Shown in pieces: positions 47,258-57,901 of a stretch of DNA of 64,000 nucleotides. The stretch lies in contig JAFISE010000010.1 of assembly GCA_022560025.1 (NCBI GenBank), positions 248,001-312,000 on the forward strand, written 5' to 3'. Each line of letters starts with the position of its first letter. Position 1 is the stretch's first letter. A program made the translations under genes and the position numbers. The stretch comes from Stagonosporopsis chrysanthemi. Lineage: Eukaryota; Ascomycota; Dothideomycetes; Pleosporales; Didymellaceae. The notes beneath the pieces are model-generated. The model had not been told where the DNA came from. It saw only the letters and a list, made by a program, of their open reading frames with translations, and made no database searches.

Positions 47258-48991
47258 TCATTTTGGGAGCGCCTTTGGTGTTACGGCATGTAGTCGCGCT
47301 TCTACCCAGTCTTGCATCGACTCGCCTTGTCTGGCAACAGCAAAAGTCAGCAAGCCAGCGAGCACTGCCAATATTGCGCCTGATCTTGATTAGTAATGCC
47401 AATGGGAGAAAGGACCCATTCAACGCACCTATTGTTCCGGCTGGTCCGGTGCCAACAGCCTCAATCAGGGGAACCGTCAATGCACTAGATATCGCGGCGA
47501 ACGAGTACTGAACCAGATATTTACCGGCAATGACCTCTCGACGCGCTTTTGGTTTTGCTTCTGGTGCCTATCAGCCACTGATCGTACGTACTGTAAAGAC
47601 GACACTTACCCGCGCAGTATGTGTTCAGGCTCGCGAACGCAGCAAGGAGGCCAGCAGCGGTACAAAAGCTGGTCACAATAGGTAGGGCTAGCCCACCTAC
47701 TGCCGTAGAGCAGTCGTCGCATTCGAGGCCCCACCCTTGCAATAGCATGAAGAATGGTATCACAACCCAAAAGGCGAGCATTCCTGCATTCAAACGATCT
47801 TGTGGGAGCCGCTCTCCGCGCTTTGCCATCCACTGCCTTACGGTCTTGTCCGAGTACCATCCACCAACGACTGTGCCAAGCAGAAAGCCTGTGGCAGGTG
47901 CGATGTAGAAGAGACCGGTCGACAGCGAGGACGTTAAACCAAAGCGAGTGCTTAGCACATGTCGGGGAGCAGCGAGGAGTGAATACTGTGTCCAGCTAAG
48001 GAAGCCGCAGCTTAAATGCTGCAGACAACTTGTTAGTAACCATGCTACCAGAATAAATAGATTTTTCATCGACTTACCGTTAAAGAGATATTTGGGTACA
48101 CCATCTGCTTGAATGTGGGTAAGGGACTGAACTGCGCGACAGCATGCCACCCACTAGTGTTGAGTCCAAGTCCTGGCTTATCCAGCCTGCTCGCAGGTAC
48201 AAAGAAGAACGCAAGTACGAGTGAGAGACTGATCATCGCAACCTGCAGCCAAAGCAGATTGCGCCAGTTTGTGTACTGGATCATGAAGCCAGCAACCAAC
48301 GGTCCTATCCTGGTGTCAGAATAAAAATTACCCCGACATAAACGGGATCACACGAACCTAACGGAGGCCCAGCGATTGTACCTGCAAGGAAGAAGCCATT
48401 TGCTCTCCCACGCTGTGTTGGAGGAAAGTACTCCGCGATGATGGTCTGCCCTGCTACATGATAGAAGCAGCCTTGGAGTCCAGACAATACACGCATGGCG
48501 ACGAAGACTTTGGTTGTTGAAGCAAGCGCGGCGCCGACTGTGAAGCCGAGTAACACAATAGTACATGCAATGTACGCGACTCTTCGACCGACAATCTACG
48601 CAACAGTCAGCGACTTGAAACAATCTAGAGCACCGCTGCCACTCACACTCGCAATTGGACTCCACACCAACGCACTCAAGCCCGTTGCTAGCAGCAAGCC
48701 TGCTGTAGAGAGAGTCACGACCTGGCTTTTTGTATTTAAGTCTTCACTGATCTCCTGGCTTGCTGATAGCAAACTCGTGCTTGAGAAGCACGCCGCCAGC
48801 GAATTCCAACTACAAGCGAACACTATGAGGCATTTTCTCCACATCGGTATGCTGTCATATAGTATCGAGGCGCGCGTCTCGACTCGGTCAAGCGTGTTCT
48901 CGGGCTGTAACACTGCTACTTCGGCCGTCATGGGCGTGCCCAAGGGTTCGGTCGGGGCGCAGCTCGCTTTTTCGGAATCGATGGGAGACAT
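47258..48991 (-). CDS. Major facilitator superfamily transporter (12-TM, drug/metabolite type)
   Basis: This is a membrane carrier likely to export a drug or metabolite, or import a nutrient, with proton coupling. There are six exons: 48991-48647, 48595-48358, 48304-48078, 48018-47610, 47560-47429 and 47379-47258. The introns are 51, 53, 59, 49 and 49 nt. Phase is kept at every junction and the protein is 490 aa. The N-terminal 50 residues are polar. About 12 hydrophobic segments follow. MFS signatures include Ile-Val-Gly-Arg-Arg in the first cytoplasmic loop and Gly-Gly-Trp-Tyr-Ser-Asp-Lys in the central half. The intron at 48357-48305 uses a GTTCGT donor. The C-terminal exon had to be joined by splicing to avoid a frameshifted tail. 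It is convergent with the Zn2Cys6 gene. Confidence 0.87.
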
Positions 48992-49773
48992 GTTGCGAAA
49001 CCGTCGAGATGTTGAAACTGCATACCCATACCTCACTCTAGAGCAGGCCGGCATTTATATGTTCTGGGCATCAGATGCTCGCGTGCTCATTCTCGGCGTT
49101 GCGATTATCTACGCCGACGGCGTGAGGCAGCATCCTGCCGAAGAGTGGATCTCTGCCTGCTGCAACCGCTGATATGGTCCAATGAGCGCGCTACAACCAT
49201 TCAACATTGTATGAAGATGACGGCAAAAACAATTTATATGATGGAAAGGCTTACTGCTTCGCCGGGGAAAGGCTAGGAACTGCGGGTTCTTGATGAGTCT
49301 TAAGCACGCAAAGAGGAAGAGTTTTGAGCGCAACCTAGAGCAGTACTTGGTGCCTACAGGCCACAAACGTTCATTGAGCGTCTTACACCGAGTTTTCCAG
49401 CAGATGCACATGAATTAATATCCGATTTTATAGCTCTGTTACACTCACATTAGAAGAAACTGGCAGTTGACTGCAACCTGAGCATGTGATATCAAGTCTC
49501 ACACATGATCACTTCAGTGAGACTGACCGTGGCTGTTTAGTTCAAAGGCACAGATAGGCCCAAAAGCAACGAATACCCTGGCTTGGTATTAACCTAATCC
49601 AGGTCTGAGATGCTTCCCCGTTCTTCTTTCGCGGTCCCTTTAGTGTTATCCGCTACTTTCCCTTTCTAACTCAAATGCAACTTGAATCATCACATAACTC
49701 AGAAGCGACATAGACACCTTACAGGTTCTCACATAGTATTATTGTTTTTTGACCTCAATATGTGATGACCGTT
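48992..49773. other. Intergenic, 782 bp
   Basis: This is the upstream region of the MFS gene and the 3' flank of the HET-domain gene. A/T-rich blocks occur around 49410-49450 and 49740-49760. No gene is seen. Confidence 0.45.
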
Positions 49774-52062
49774 TCAAATCAAATTGACTCTATGCATCCC
49801 AGTCATCTCGTCATACTTGCCGTCGTGAGGCAGAGTCACATCACTCCTGCAGTGCTTCAATATTTCGTAGCCAGAGCCTTCTTTCGACGCAGATTTTCTC
49901 ATGGCCGCCCTATCTGCGTTGGGACTCAACTTGGTAATTCCGATACGTCTGAATGTTCCTCTCTCAGGCGCCGGCTGCAAAAGTAGGCAGACAAGATATT
50001 CGTTTCTTGAGGTTCCAGCAAAGCTATCATGCGTAGCGACTGGTAAGACATATATCTGAGCGTTGCGATTGTCGATCCAATCAGCGTCGCGCCGAGGGCA
50101 GTCTAAGTACACGTTCGTGTGGCATTCGTTGTCAAGGTCATTGCGGCCTACCGAATACCATCCAAAGCGGTTGTTGGGTATAGAAACTAAACACGCTCGA
50201 CGAAGGCTACCCCAAAGCGTGATACGAGCCTTTGAAACAATGCCAAACAGGTCGTCTTTCAATGGCTCCACGACGCAGTCTTCGATGCGGACAAGTATTC
50301 CGCGGTTGGTGGCATGAGCATATTTGATGCCGCAGCCAGTAACATCGATAGCCGCCCATGAGAAGGAGGGGGCACGATATTTAGCTGTGAAAGTCGCCGG
50401 ATGCGAAATTGTGCGACTTCCGGAGTCGAACAACGGCTCAACGTGCCACAGAAGCTGGCTGGCGAGGTGCGTACGCCACAGACCAGCAACGTATGCGCAG
50501 TTTGTTTCCTCAGATATGATTCTAGCCAATCCAGATATAGCAATCAGCTTATCCGTAGGTTCTGTGATTGCCGTCTTTGTGTAGGCAGTCACTACAGCCG
50601 CCCAGAGATCAAAAGGTGACAATGTCACTGGCATATTGCTGGCTGACAGGTCGTTTTTCTTAATCAGTTTTTGACAGATACTTTCTATAGTCCTGGAGTG
50701 GCTTGAATGTCGATCGAGTGTTTTTGATGCTCGCAATCCATGAGCAGCGGAGCCTCGAGCGGCGTCGCGGCAAGCACACTCCCACCCAATCTGATCTCGG
50801 CAGAAGTGTAATACTCGAGGAGACAGTAAACGTTCCTGGACCACCCAGCCACGTGTATTGACTGGCCCTTTCTCAACTTTGTTCTCCCAGAATGATGCAT
50901 CGACGATCGTGCATTGTCGCGACAAAAACCGTTGTCTTTGATGTGGGCTTTGCGGGACAGCCTTCCTGTCATATGCCATGGGCAAGCCTTCGATGTTCAA
51001 TTCTACTTCTTCCGCTTTGAGCAGCTCAAAATCTCCAGTGTTGAAGAGCCCGCCAGTGCTATTTACTGCGGATGTGGCAGATAGGTTCAAGTAAGTTTCG
51101 CTGTATACCCGACCCATCACTGCAGCCTCTTTCAACCAATCATCCTCGTCTTTTTGTATGATACAAAGCGAGTCAATCCAGATGTAGTTGACTTCCCCCA
51201 AACTGGAAGCAAAGTGAATGGCATCTTGAAAAGTCTTCGGCAAATCATCGACCGGGATACCGCGAACGAAGTCGTTGTAATTGCTCCTGAGTAAGCAATG
51301 ACTGACTTGACCACCCCAGCAATGCGACAGAGTCACATATTGCTTATCATCTCCTTTGAAATCTGTAAGACTGCGGTCCGCTCGGGACCAAAGCGCCGTC
51401 TCGACAAGACGAACGACAACTTGAGGGCCATGTGAGAAGGATGTGGAGTTGCCATGTTTTGCAATTGATGCCTTCACGCTTTTAAGACTGAGGAGTCTTG
51501 TTGGATAGAAGGAGCGTGGCTGTGAAGCATAGCATCTGCAGCCCTTCAGCCACTGAGCTGCTGTGCTATAGTCCCGGGAGAGTGATGTAGTTGATAGAGT
51601 ATGCGATATTGGATGAGGCAGATCCAACGTGCGATACCTGACATGGACAGATTGTTGGTCAGGGTAGGCATGGGCTTCAGGCCGACACTCGAGACGAAAG
51701 GTGTGTCGAATAGTAGCTTCATCAAGCCTCAATTGAATCTCGAGTCGATAAGTATGGTCTAATTCCTGCAGAAAAAGAAAAGCTTTGCTGCTTAGAGAGT
51801 TTCGGGTAAGGTTCGAAAGGACAGACGTCTCATCCAGGGTAGAAGAAATTGACGCAGTGACACCTCGACGTGGCTGCGCGGCATGGCATTGTAGTTGCAT
51901 CACAAGGTCTTTGAACAGCGCTCTACAGATGTAACAGTCTTGCCATACAGCTTGTTGGAACGTCTTTGCGTCCATGTGGTGTTCATATCGGATATCCAAT
52001 GTTCCTTTGGCAAATCTGCCAGACTGTTGGCACAGCAAGTTTCGGCAGATGGCACAAACCAT
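49774..52062 (-). CDS. HET-domain protein (heterokaryon incompatibility family)
   Basis: HET-domain proteins act in non-self recognition and can trigger programmed cell death when incompatible strains fuse. The frame has no introns. The ATG at 52062 (Met-Val-Cys-Ala-Ile-Cys, context TTAACATGG) gives 762 aa. The frame continues to another ATG at 52293, but the extra 77 residues look untypical. An N-terminal Cys pair motif (C-x2-C plus later Cys) precedes the domain. The HET domain spans about 238-400, with Tyr-Val-Thr-Leu-Ser-His-Cys-Trp-Gly, Tyr-Ile-Trp-Ile-Asp-Ser-Leu-Cys-Ile-Ile-Gln and Tyr-Ser-Glu-Thr-Tyr-Leu-Asn. The C-terminal half is unassigned. No partner gene (NLR, SesB or similar) is adjacent, so its recognition partner is unknown. 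Confidence 0.88.
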   Translation of the reverse strand: MVCAICRNLLCQQSGRFAKGTLDIRYEHHMDAKTFQQAVWQDCYICRALFKDLVMQLQCHAAQPRRGVTASISSTLDETSVLSNLTRNSLSSKAFLFLQELDHTYRLEIQLRLDEATIRHTFRLECRPEAHAYPDQQSVHVRYRTLDLPHPISHTLSTTSLSRDYSTAAQWLKGCRCYASQPRSFYPTRLLSLKSVKASIAKHGNSTSFSHGPQVVVRLVETALWSRADRSLTDFKGDDKQYVTLSHCWGGQVSHCLLRSNYNDFVRGIPVDDLPKTFQDAIHFASSLGEVNYIWIDSLCIIQKDEDDWLKEAAVMGRVYSETYLNLSATSAVNSTGGLFNTGDFELLKAEEVELNIEGLPMAYDRKAVPQSPHQRQRFLSRQCTIVDASFWENKVEKGPVNTRGWVVQERLLSPRVLHFCRDQIGWECACRDAARGSAAHGLRASKTLDRHSSHSRTIESICQKLIKKNDLSASNMPVTLSPFDLWAAVVTAYTKTAITEPTDKLIAISGLARIISEETNCAYVAGLWRTHLASQLLWHVEPLFDSGSRTISHPATFTAKYRAPSFSWAAIDVTGCGIKYAHATNRGILVRIEDCVVEPLKDDLFGIVSKARITLWGSLRRACLVSIPNNRFGWYSVGRNDLDNECHTNVYLDCPRRDADWIDNRNAQIYVLPVATHDSFAGTSRNEYLVCLLLQPAPERGTFRRIGITKLSPNADRAAMRKSASKEGSGYEILKHCRSDVTLPHDGKYDEMTGMHRVNLI

Positions 52063-52739
52063 GTTAACAAAATAAGAAGATTCGAACTTGAGATCAAGAA
52101 GATATGTGAAGGTGGCTCGATGGGTTAGGTAGGAGAAGTAGTACGTGCCTAAGAATGTATGGATGATCCCCAGGATCAAGCGGCGAGACGCCATGTAGAC
52201 CTTCCCCACAATGAATGTATCGCGCTGGACTCCGAGCAAGTAGGAAGTCAGGCTGGCATGGCTCATTGGTGCTGCTAGATTTGATACGGGCATCGGCGCT
52301 TAGCATCCACACGTTTAGGCCTGGCTACAAGCTTGGGGCTTGGAAGCACCACGACGAGCAACTGTCGAGGAGGACCGCATTCTAAATACGTATCGACGAC
52401 CCCGGCATACATTGCATATACGTTACATCAATATGTTTTGAAGAGCCGTGCTTCCTTGATGTCCTGTATCATGCATGTATGATCCCGGCCATCGCAGAAT
52501 CCTATACCTTGAGAAAAAGCAGAGATCTCGGCAATTCGTACCACACAAACTGAACACGACAGTCGAATGTAAACACGCTGAAAGGCCGGGGTATAGGTTC
52601 GTGAATGACATCGGATTGATCGCCCAGCTCAGCTCACAGGTAAGGAGCGTTTGTGCACGGACCGCTGCCCGTCGTTCAATCGCGCTCCATCTCGAACTTT
52701 TGTCAATCGCGACGATCCACTGTCAACACCACCGCCGCC
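52063..52739. other. Divergent intergenic region, 677 bp
   Basis: This lies between the HET gene (-) and uS12m (+) and should contain both promoters. If the longer HET start is real, 52063-52293 is coding. Nothing else is seen. Confidence 0.45.
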
Positions 52740-53384
52740 ATGCCTGTCCAGTTCCTCCGACGCCTTGTGCGACCCTCGCTCTTTGCGCAGTCGCCCCTGG
52801 CTCCTGCGCGGCCCTCCATCGCCGCCACATCGCTCCACAATGCCTTCGCCGGCCTCTCCCTCGCCCCTACGCCAGCGTCGCGAGCCAACAAATGCACATT
52901 GATTCAGGTCCTGCGACAAGGAAGGATACAGCAGAGAGCGCGAAAGCTCCGATCGCCACAGCTTGCAAACCGGCCAGAGCTGAAGGGTGTATGTTTGAAG
53001 GTCGGCACAACAAAACCAAAGAAGCCCAACTCTGGAGAGAGGAAGATTGCTAGGGTGCGATTGAGCACAGGCAAGGTTATCACAGCATACATTCCTGGTG
53101 AGGGTATGTTACAGCTGGACTCGAAGGATGGGAGAGCTGTCAGCTGATAACAACATAGGTCACAACGTGCAGCAGCATTCGGTCGTTATGGTGCGAGGAG
53201 GGCGTGCGCAGGATTGTCCTGGTGTGAAATACCATCTGGTCAGGGGAGCGTTGGACTTGGTGCGTTCCAGAAAACAATTCGACAATTCGCCACGGCTAAC
53301 AAATCGCAGGGAGGTGTTGGAAGCAGAATTACTTCGCGATCGAAGTACGGCACAAAGAAGCCGAAGCCCGCCGCTACCGCATAA
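52740..53384 (+). CDS. MRPS12: Mitochondrial small-subunit ribosomal protein uS12m
   Basis: This is a decoding-centre protein of the mitochondrial ribosome. There are three exons: 52740-53103, 53159-53259 and 53310-53384. The introns are 55 nt (GTATGT..ATAG, branch CTGATAAC) and 50 nt (GTGCGT..GCAG, branch GCTAAC). Phase holds and the protein is 179 aa. The first roughly 48 residues are Arg/Ala/Ser-rich without acids, as expected of a mitochondrial targeting sequence. The uS12 core follows: [20 protein letters not shown], and a basic C-terminus (Ser-Lys-Tyr-Gly-Thr-Lys-Lys-Pro). In place of the usual Ala-Leu after Pro-Asn-Ser it has Gly-Glu. The start context is CGCCATGCC. Confidence 0.95.
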
Positions 53385-54076
53385 TCGAGCTTTATGCGGA
53401 CGTGTATATACGTGTAACATATGTCTGGCATGAGGAGTGTTCGAACTGAAAGCAGTCACGGGCTGTGCTGATACATCCACGCATAAACATTACCACGCCC
53501 TTGTTGCACAACTGCGAAGATGACGATTGTCGGTGACTTTGCATTGCAGAGGTTTGGATCGAAACTGTAGGTGAACGCCAGGCTTCGGCTCGCCATACTC
53601 AGATGGGCAATTCCCAAGGAAGATCAAATACCCAGATGCGAGGGTTGCGACGCGGGCCAGTGGTGCGAGTAACTCATAAACCTGCATACATGCTCCAAGA
53701 ACGCTCAAAATAGCAGCAATATTGTTCTAGCAAGCGGCGTCATCTGTATGGCCGTTGGAAAGCCACACCACAGCCGATTCGCTGCTTCGAACTCAGCTCA
53801 ACCTCAAATCGAAGTGCCCAAAAACTTCCAAGAAAACATACGAAAAAGCGTGACACAGGGTCGTACTCGACCCTCTGGTCCAAATCTTGTGACCAATTCC
53901 ACCGATCGTATCCCTCGGATCAGCATAGCGACGATGGTATTACACAACTCGCAAATAGCAAGCAGAAGAAGTCTGGAGGATATAAAGGTGTTGGCAAGTA
54001 CTGCATTTCTATTCACGACCAAACACATAAACACACCCGCACAAAAACAACAAAACTTGCTCGCAATAAGCAAGCC
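53385..54076. other. Intergenic, 692 bp
   Basis: This contains the 3' flank of uS12m and the promoter of the cysteine-rich gene. Frames at 53748-54080 (+) and 53490-53708 (-) show no features of a real protein. Confidence 0.45.
53981..53987 (+). promoter_or_regulatory. TATA box of the cysteine-rich secreted protein gene
   Basis: TATAAAG lies 96 nt upstream of the ATG at 54077, and an AC/CA-rich leader follows (about 54020-54070), a common 5' UTR composition in highly expressed fungal genes. The position and sequence fit a TATA promoter. This is inferred only from sequence. Confidence 0.5.
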
Positions 54077-54586
54077 ATGATGCTCAGATCCCTCTTCTTC
54101 CTCTCTCTCAGGTAAAGCCCCCTGACCCCCTGCACTTCACCTTCTTCATTACCTAACGCCCACAGCACCCTCACACTCGCCATCCCCCCCTACACGCCCC
54201 TCCCCTCCACCAATCTTCCCCCTGGCCCTACCTGCCCTGCCTCGACCCCCGTGATCCGGACCTATAAAACCATCATCCGCACGACCATAACCGCGACGAC
54301 GCTAGCACCGCGACACTGCCCTTCGTTCAGCACACGCGTCGACACGCCCGCGCCATGGTCCAGCTGCGCCTTCGACGCCGCGACTTGTCTGCGCCCAGCA
54401 TGCCTGACTGTTTCGACCATCACGCAGCCGTGCATCACGGATGCATGCTGCACGAGGACCGCAACTGATACAGTGTTTGCACCGTGTCCGACTAAGTGTC
54501 CCGAGGGGTGTGCGACAAGTTGGACGGTGCTGAACTCTTGTGTGGGACCGACGCCGACGCCTGTGCCGATGCCGACGCCTGTGTGA
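54077..54586 (+). CDS. Small secreted cysteine-rich protein (151 aa)
   Basis: I do not recognise a family. There are two exons, 54077-54111 and 54166-54586. The 54-nt intron (GTAAAG..CACAG, branch CTAAC) falls inside the signal peptide and keeps phase. The first 18 residues form a signal peptide (hydrophobic Leu-Phe-Phe-Leu-Ser-Leu, ending Thr-Leu-Ala). The mature part of about 133 residues has 12 Cys, including an adjacent Cys pair, spaced across a Thr-rich region. Such an even number suggests disulphide bonding. It ends in a Pro-Thr-Pro-Thr-rich tail. Two ATGs in tandem make the first or second Met possible. Small secreted Cys-rich proteins in plant-associated fungi include effectors and cell-surface proteins; which applies here is unknown. 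No homology was checked. Confidence 0.72.
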
Positions 54587-54789
54587 CGGAGGGGGAGGAG
54601 AGTAGGGGTGGAAGGAATCGCGGTGCAGGAGCTTGACAAGCGGTGGAGTGTGCAGAGTATGGATGAGGTAATTCAATGTAATGAAAATTGGATGTGATTC
54701 TATCGTTTGCAGTAAGGTAGACTGTGAAGTCAAACAACTCCAAACCAGATCCACCTGCCATCTCGTTCCTGTGCTTCCCTTTCACAACC

Positions 54790-54810
54790 CCCCAACCCCC
54801 CCCCCCCTTC
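54790..54810 (+). repeat. Short C-rich tract
   Basis: A C-rich run (about 14 consecutive Cs after CCCCAA) lies just past the 3' end of the amidotransferase gene on the opposite strand. It is simple sequence, and smaller than the intronic poly-C at 57.8 kb. Confidence 0.7.
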
Positions 54811-54814
54811 TCTC

Positions 54815-55806
54815 TCAATCTTCCAACAAAAACCTCAAAAATGCCTGCGCAATCACAACCCCGTCATGCTTATCCCCCACCCTACTCAGCGCGTCTCTCG
54901 CCTGTTCGTCCTGAAAGATCCCCTGCTCATTCCGCATCTTGACTAGGCGACTCACAATTCCCTCGTGAAACTCGGGATGCCCCTGCACCGAGATCAGGCG
55001 GCGCTGTGCATACATTCCCTGGGTGAGGCAGCGCGGCGAAGCGCCGAGTTTCTCCACGCCGGGGGGATAGTCGAAGACAATGTCCTTGTGCATTTGGTGG
55101 ATGGCCTATGGGGGAGGGGGAGGTGCGTCAGTAGTGAGCAGACAGACTCGACACATGGACATGCGGGAGCGGAGAGAAAAAAAGAGCGACGTGGACGAAC
55201 CAGGCTGTCTTGCTGGAAGATCTCCTTGCCCTTTGCCGTCAGCTCGACCGGCAGCACGGAGATCTCCCACCCGTTGTCGCTGCGGCCTACTTTTGCGCCC
55301 AGCGCGCGGCCCAGGATCTGGTGCCCGAAACACACGCCGATGACGCGCACGCGGTCCTGCGCCAGCAGCTTCTCGGTAAACGCAACGAGCTTGAGGATCC
55401 AAGGGTCGTTGTCGAAGGAATTGTGCTCTGTGTGGTTTGCATCGTTAGTCACGTGTCTACGCCCACACCCACACCTACACCCCTTACACTCTCCCACATT
55501 TCCCTTCTGAGATGTGCAGACATACTGCAAGACACGCCGTGCTGTGTACTATACGATGGACGAACAAAACTACTCACTCGACCCGCTAATCAACACCGCA
55601 TCCACGTCCCCCAACTCGGGATACTCCTGCGCGTCCACCACGTCAAACGCACTCAAGTCCAGATCCGCTTTCGGATCCAGCCCGACCCCCGGCGCCGCGC
55701 TCTCTAGCAGCGTGGTGAAGATGCGGTCGTATTTGCCGTACAGCGCGACGACGTGCGGGGGCGGCTGGTCGCACTGGAGGATAGCTATCCGGAGGGGTGT
55801 TTTCAT
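54815..55806 (-). CDS. Class I glutamine amidotransferase-like protein
   Basis: This is a GATase1-fold protein, likely hydrolysing glutamine or acting on a related amide, of the GMP-synthase-like group found as stand-alone proteins in fungi. There are three exons: 55806-55578, 55427-55201 and 55105-54815. The introns are 150 nt (GTGAGT..ACAG, branch CTAAC) and 95 nt (GTTCGT..ATAG). Phase holds and the protein is 248 aa, normal for the group. The catalytic triad is complete: Cys109 in Gly-Val-Cys-Phe-Gly-His, and His195 and Glu197 in Gly-His-Pro-Glu-Phe. No synthase domain is attached, so the ammonia acceptor is unknown. It is likely cytosolic. The second intron uses the uncommon GTTCGT donor also seen in the MFS gene. 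Confidence 0.88.
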
Positions 55807-56155
55807 TGCGTTTTGGATGCGTGGGCGAACAAAGGGGGTGTGAAGTTTGGAAGGGAAGGGAAAGCAGCACGTGGCTTTGGTGCTTGATAACGGCGTCTGT
55901 ACATGGCGGATGATGCAGGGCGCGGCGAATCAGACCGCGGGAGCGGTAACGCGATGCGGTTAGTAAAGGTCGGTAGAGCTGCCGCAGTGCGTGCGCCGTT
56001 TATTGTCAGCCGCCGATGACGCTCCGAGGTCGACTTCACTACTTCACTGCTTTGGCCTTGGCGCGAAGTGGTCGGTCAGTCAGTCAGTCAATTAATTCGT
56101 CGGTCGACGACAAATTCAAGAGAAAGGGTCGGCTGTTTTGTATAGTACGAACGAC
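55807..56155. other. Divergent intergenic region, 349 bp
   Basis: This is the promoter region shared by the amidotransferase (-) and the vacuolar transporter (+). A GTCAGTCAGTCAGTCA tetranucleotide repeat lies at about 56076-56091. Confidence 0.5.
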
Positions 56156-57836
56156 ATGCCGTCTGGGTCTGGTACCGCGCCGTCGGAGACGACGCCGCTC
56201 CTTGCGTCGCCCGGGTTAAGCCAAGAAGAACCTGTGCCCATTCAAGAGGAGGATGTGCGGGCGGCGCAGGAAGTGGGCGGAGGAGGCCAGGAAGTCCCGC
56301 AGTTTCCTGAGCTGGGGAAGAGTATCTCGAGGGCTGAGGCGGAGCATCTGGTGAGGTTCCAGAAGAACGGGTTGTTGGAGGGCGTGCCGACTTGGCGGTT
56401 TAGATGTGTGTTCGGAGGGATAGTGGTGGGGTATTTTGTAAGTCAAGTCGAAGGATGATATATTCAGATCGTTTCTTGCATGGACTTCCTACTGACGCGG
56501 CAAGATTGCAATGTTCGACTCGACCCTCATGGCCTCCAGTCACCCAGTCATCACCTCGTACTTCCACGCCTCCAACTCGGCCTCCTGGCTCTCCACCGCC
56601 TTCCTCCTCACCTCGACCTCGCTGCAGCCGCTCATGGGTCGCCTCTCCGACACCATCGGCCGCCGGCCCCTGTACCTCGGCGGCCTGGTCCTCATCTCCG
56701 CCACAACCGCGTGGTGCGCCTTCGCCCAATCCATCGGCTCCTTCATCGCCGCACGCGCCTTCTGCGGCATCGGCGCCGCAGGCGTCCTCTCCATGGGCAA
56801 CGTCATGACCAACGACCTCGTCAGCATCCAGGTCCGCGGCACGTACCAGGCGTACATCAACCTGTTCTACGGCGGGGGCTCAGCATGCGGCGCCGCGTTC
56901 GGCGGCTTCCTGTGCGACAGGCTGGGCTGGCGCATGACGTTCGCGATGCAGATCCCCGTCTTCCTCGGGCTGCTTGTCAACGCCTTCTTCACCACGCCCG
57001 CCTCGCTCGGCCCAAACCTGCACGCCCGCTCCGGCCTGGGGATCCGCGACGCGCTGCGCGGCTTCGACATCGCGGGGTCCGTCCTGCTCACCGGGTCCGT
57101 GGCGGCGCTGATCCTAGGTCTGAATCTGGGGGGTAACGTGTACCCATGGGGCCACCCATTCGTCGTCGCCTCGCTCGTCGTGGCGGGCGTCGCGGGCGCG
57201 GTGCTGATCTACGTCGAGTCGCACGCCAAGCGTGCCGTGATGCCGCTGCCGATGCTGTTCAGCCGGCCACGGGGCAGTCTGGTGTTCAACAACTTCTTCG
57301 CGGCGCTGGGCATAAACACGATCCTGTTCAACGCGCCGCTGTACTTCCAAGCCGTCAAGCTCGAGTCGGCGTCTGTATCGGGGTTCCGTCTGGGCGGGCC
57401 CAGCCTCGCGCTGACCATCTGCGGCGTGAGCTGCGGCTTCATCATGACGGCGACGGGACGCATGAAGTGGCTGATCGTCGTAGGGAGCCTGTCGATGCTC
57501 ATCGGCTCGGTGTGTCTGAGCGTGCTGTGGGACGGTGTGCCCGCCTGGCTCGCGACTCTGTTCCTGATCCCCTCGAGCGTGGGGCAGGGCCTCTCGTTCC
57601 CCGCAACGTCGCTCGCGGTGCTGGCAACCAGCACGCAGGAAGACCAGGCCGTCATGACGAGCACGCTGCTGTTGTGGCGCAGTCTGGGCGTCGTGATGGG
57701 CGTGTCGTTTAGTAGTCTGATCCTGCAGAACGCACTGACAGTATATCTGAATGCCCTGGTTACTGGAAGACATAAAGATGAGGTATGTGTGCGAGCGCCA
57801 GCGAGCAATGAACCCCAGCAAACGACAAGCCCTGGC

Positions 57837-57901
<65 letters not shown>

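Noticed and set aside
47247..47480. Alternative C-terminus of the MFS protein from the unspliced frame
   Set aside because: It becomes Arg/Cys-rich after Gly-Thr-Ile; splicing 47428-47380 gives the expected last transmembrane segment and stop.
52063..52293. Longer start of the HET protein
   Set aside because: The internal ATG has better context and matches the usual Cys-containing beginning of such proteins; the extension is kept as an alternative only.
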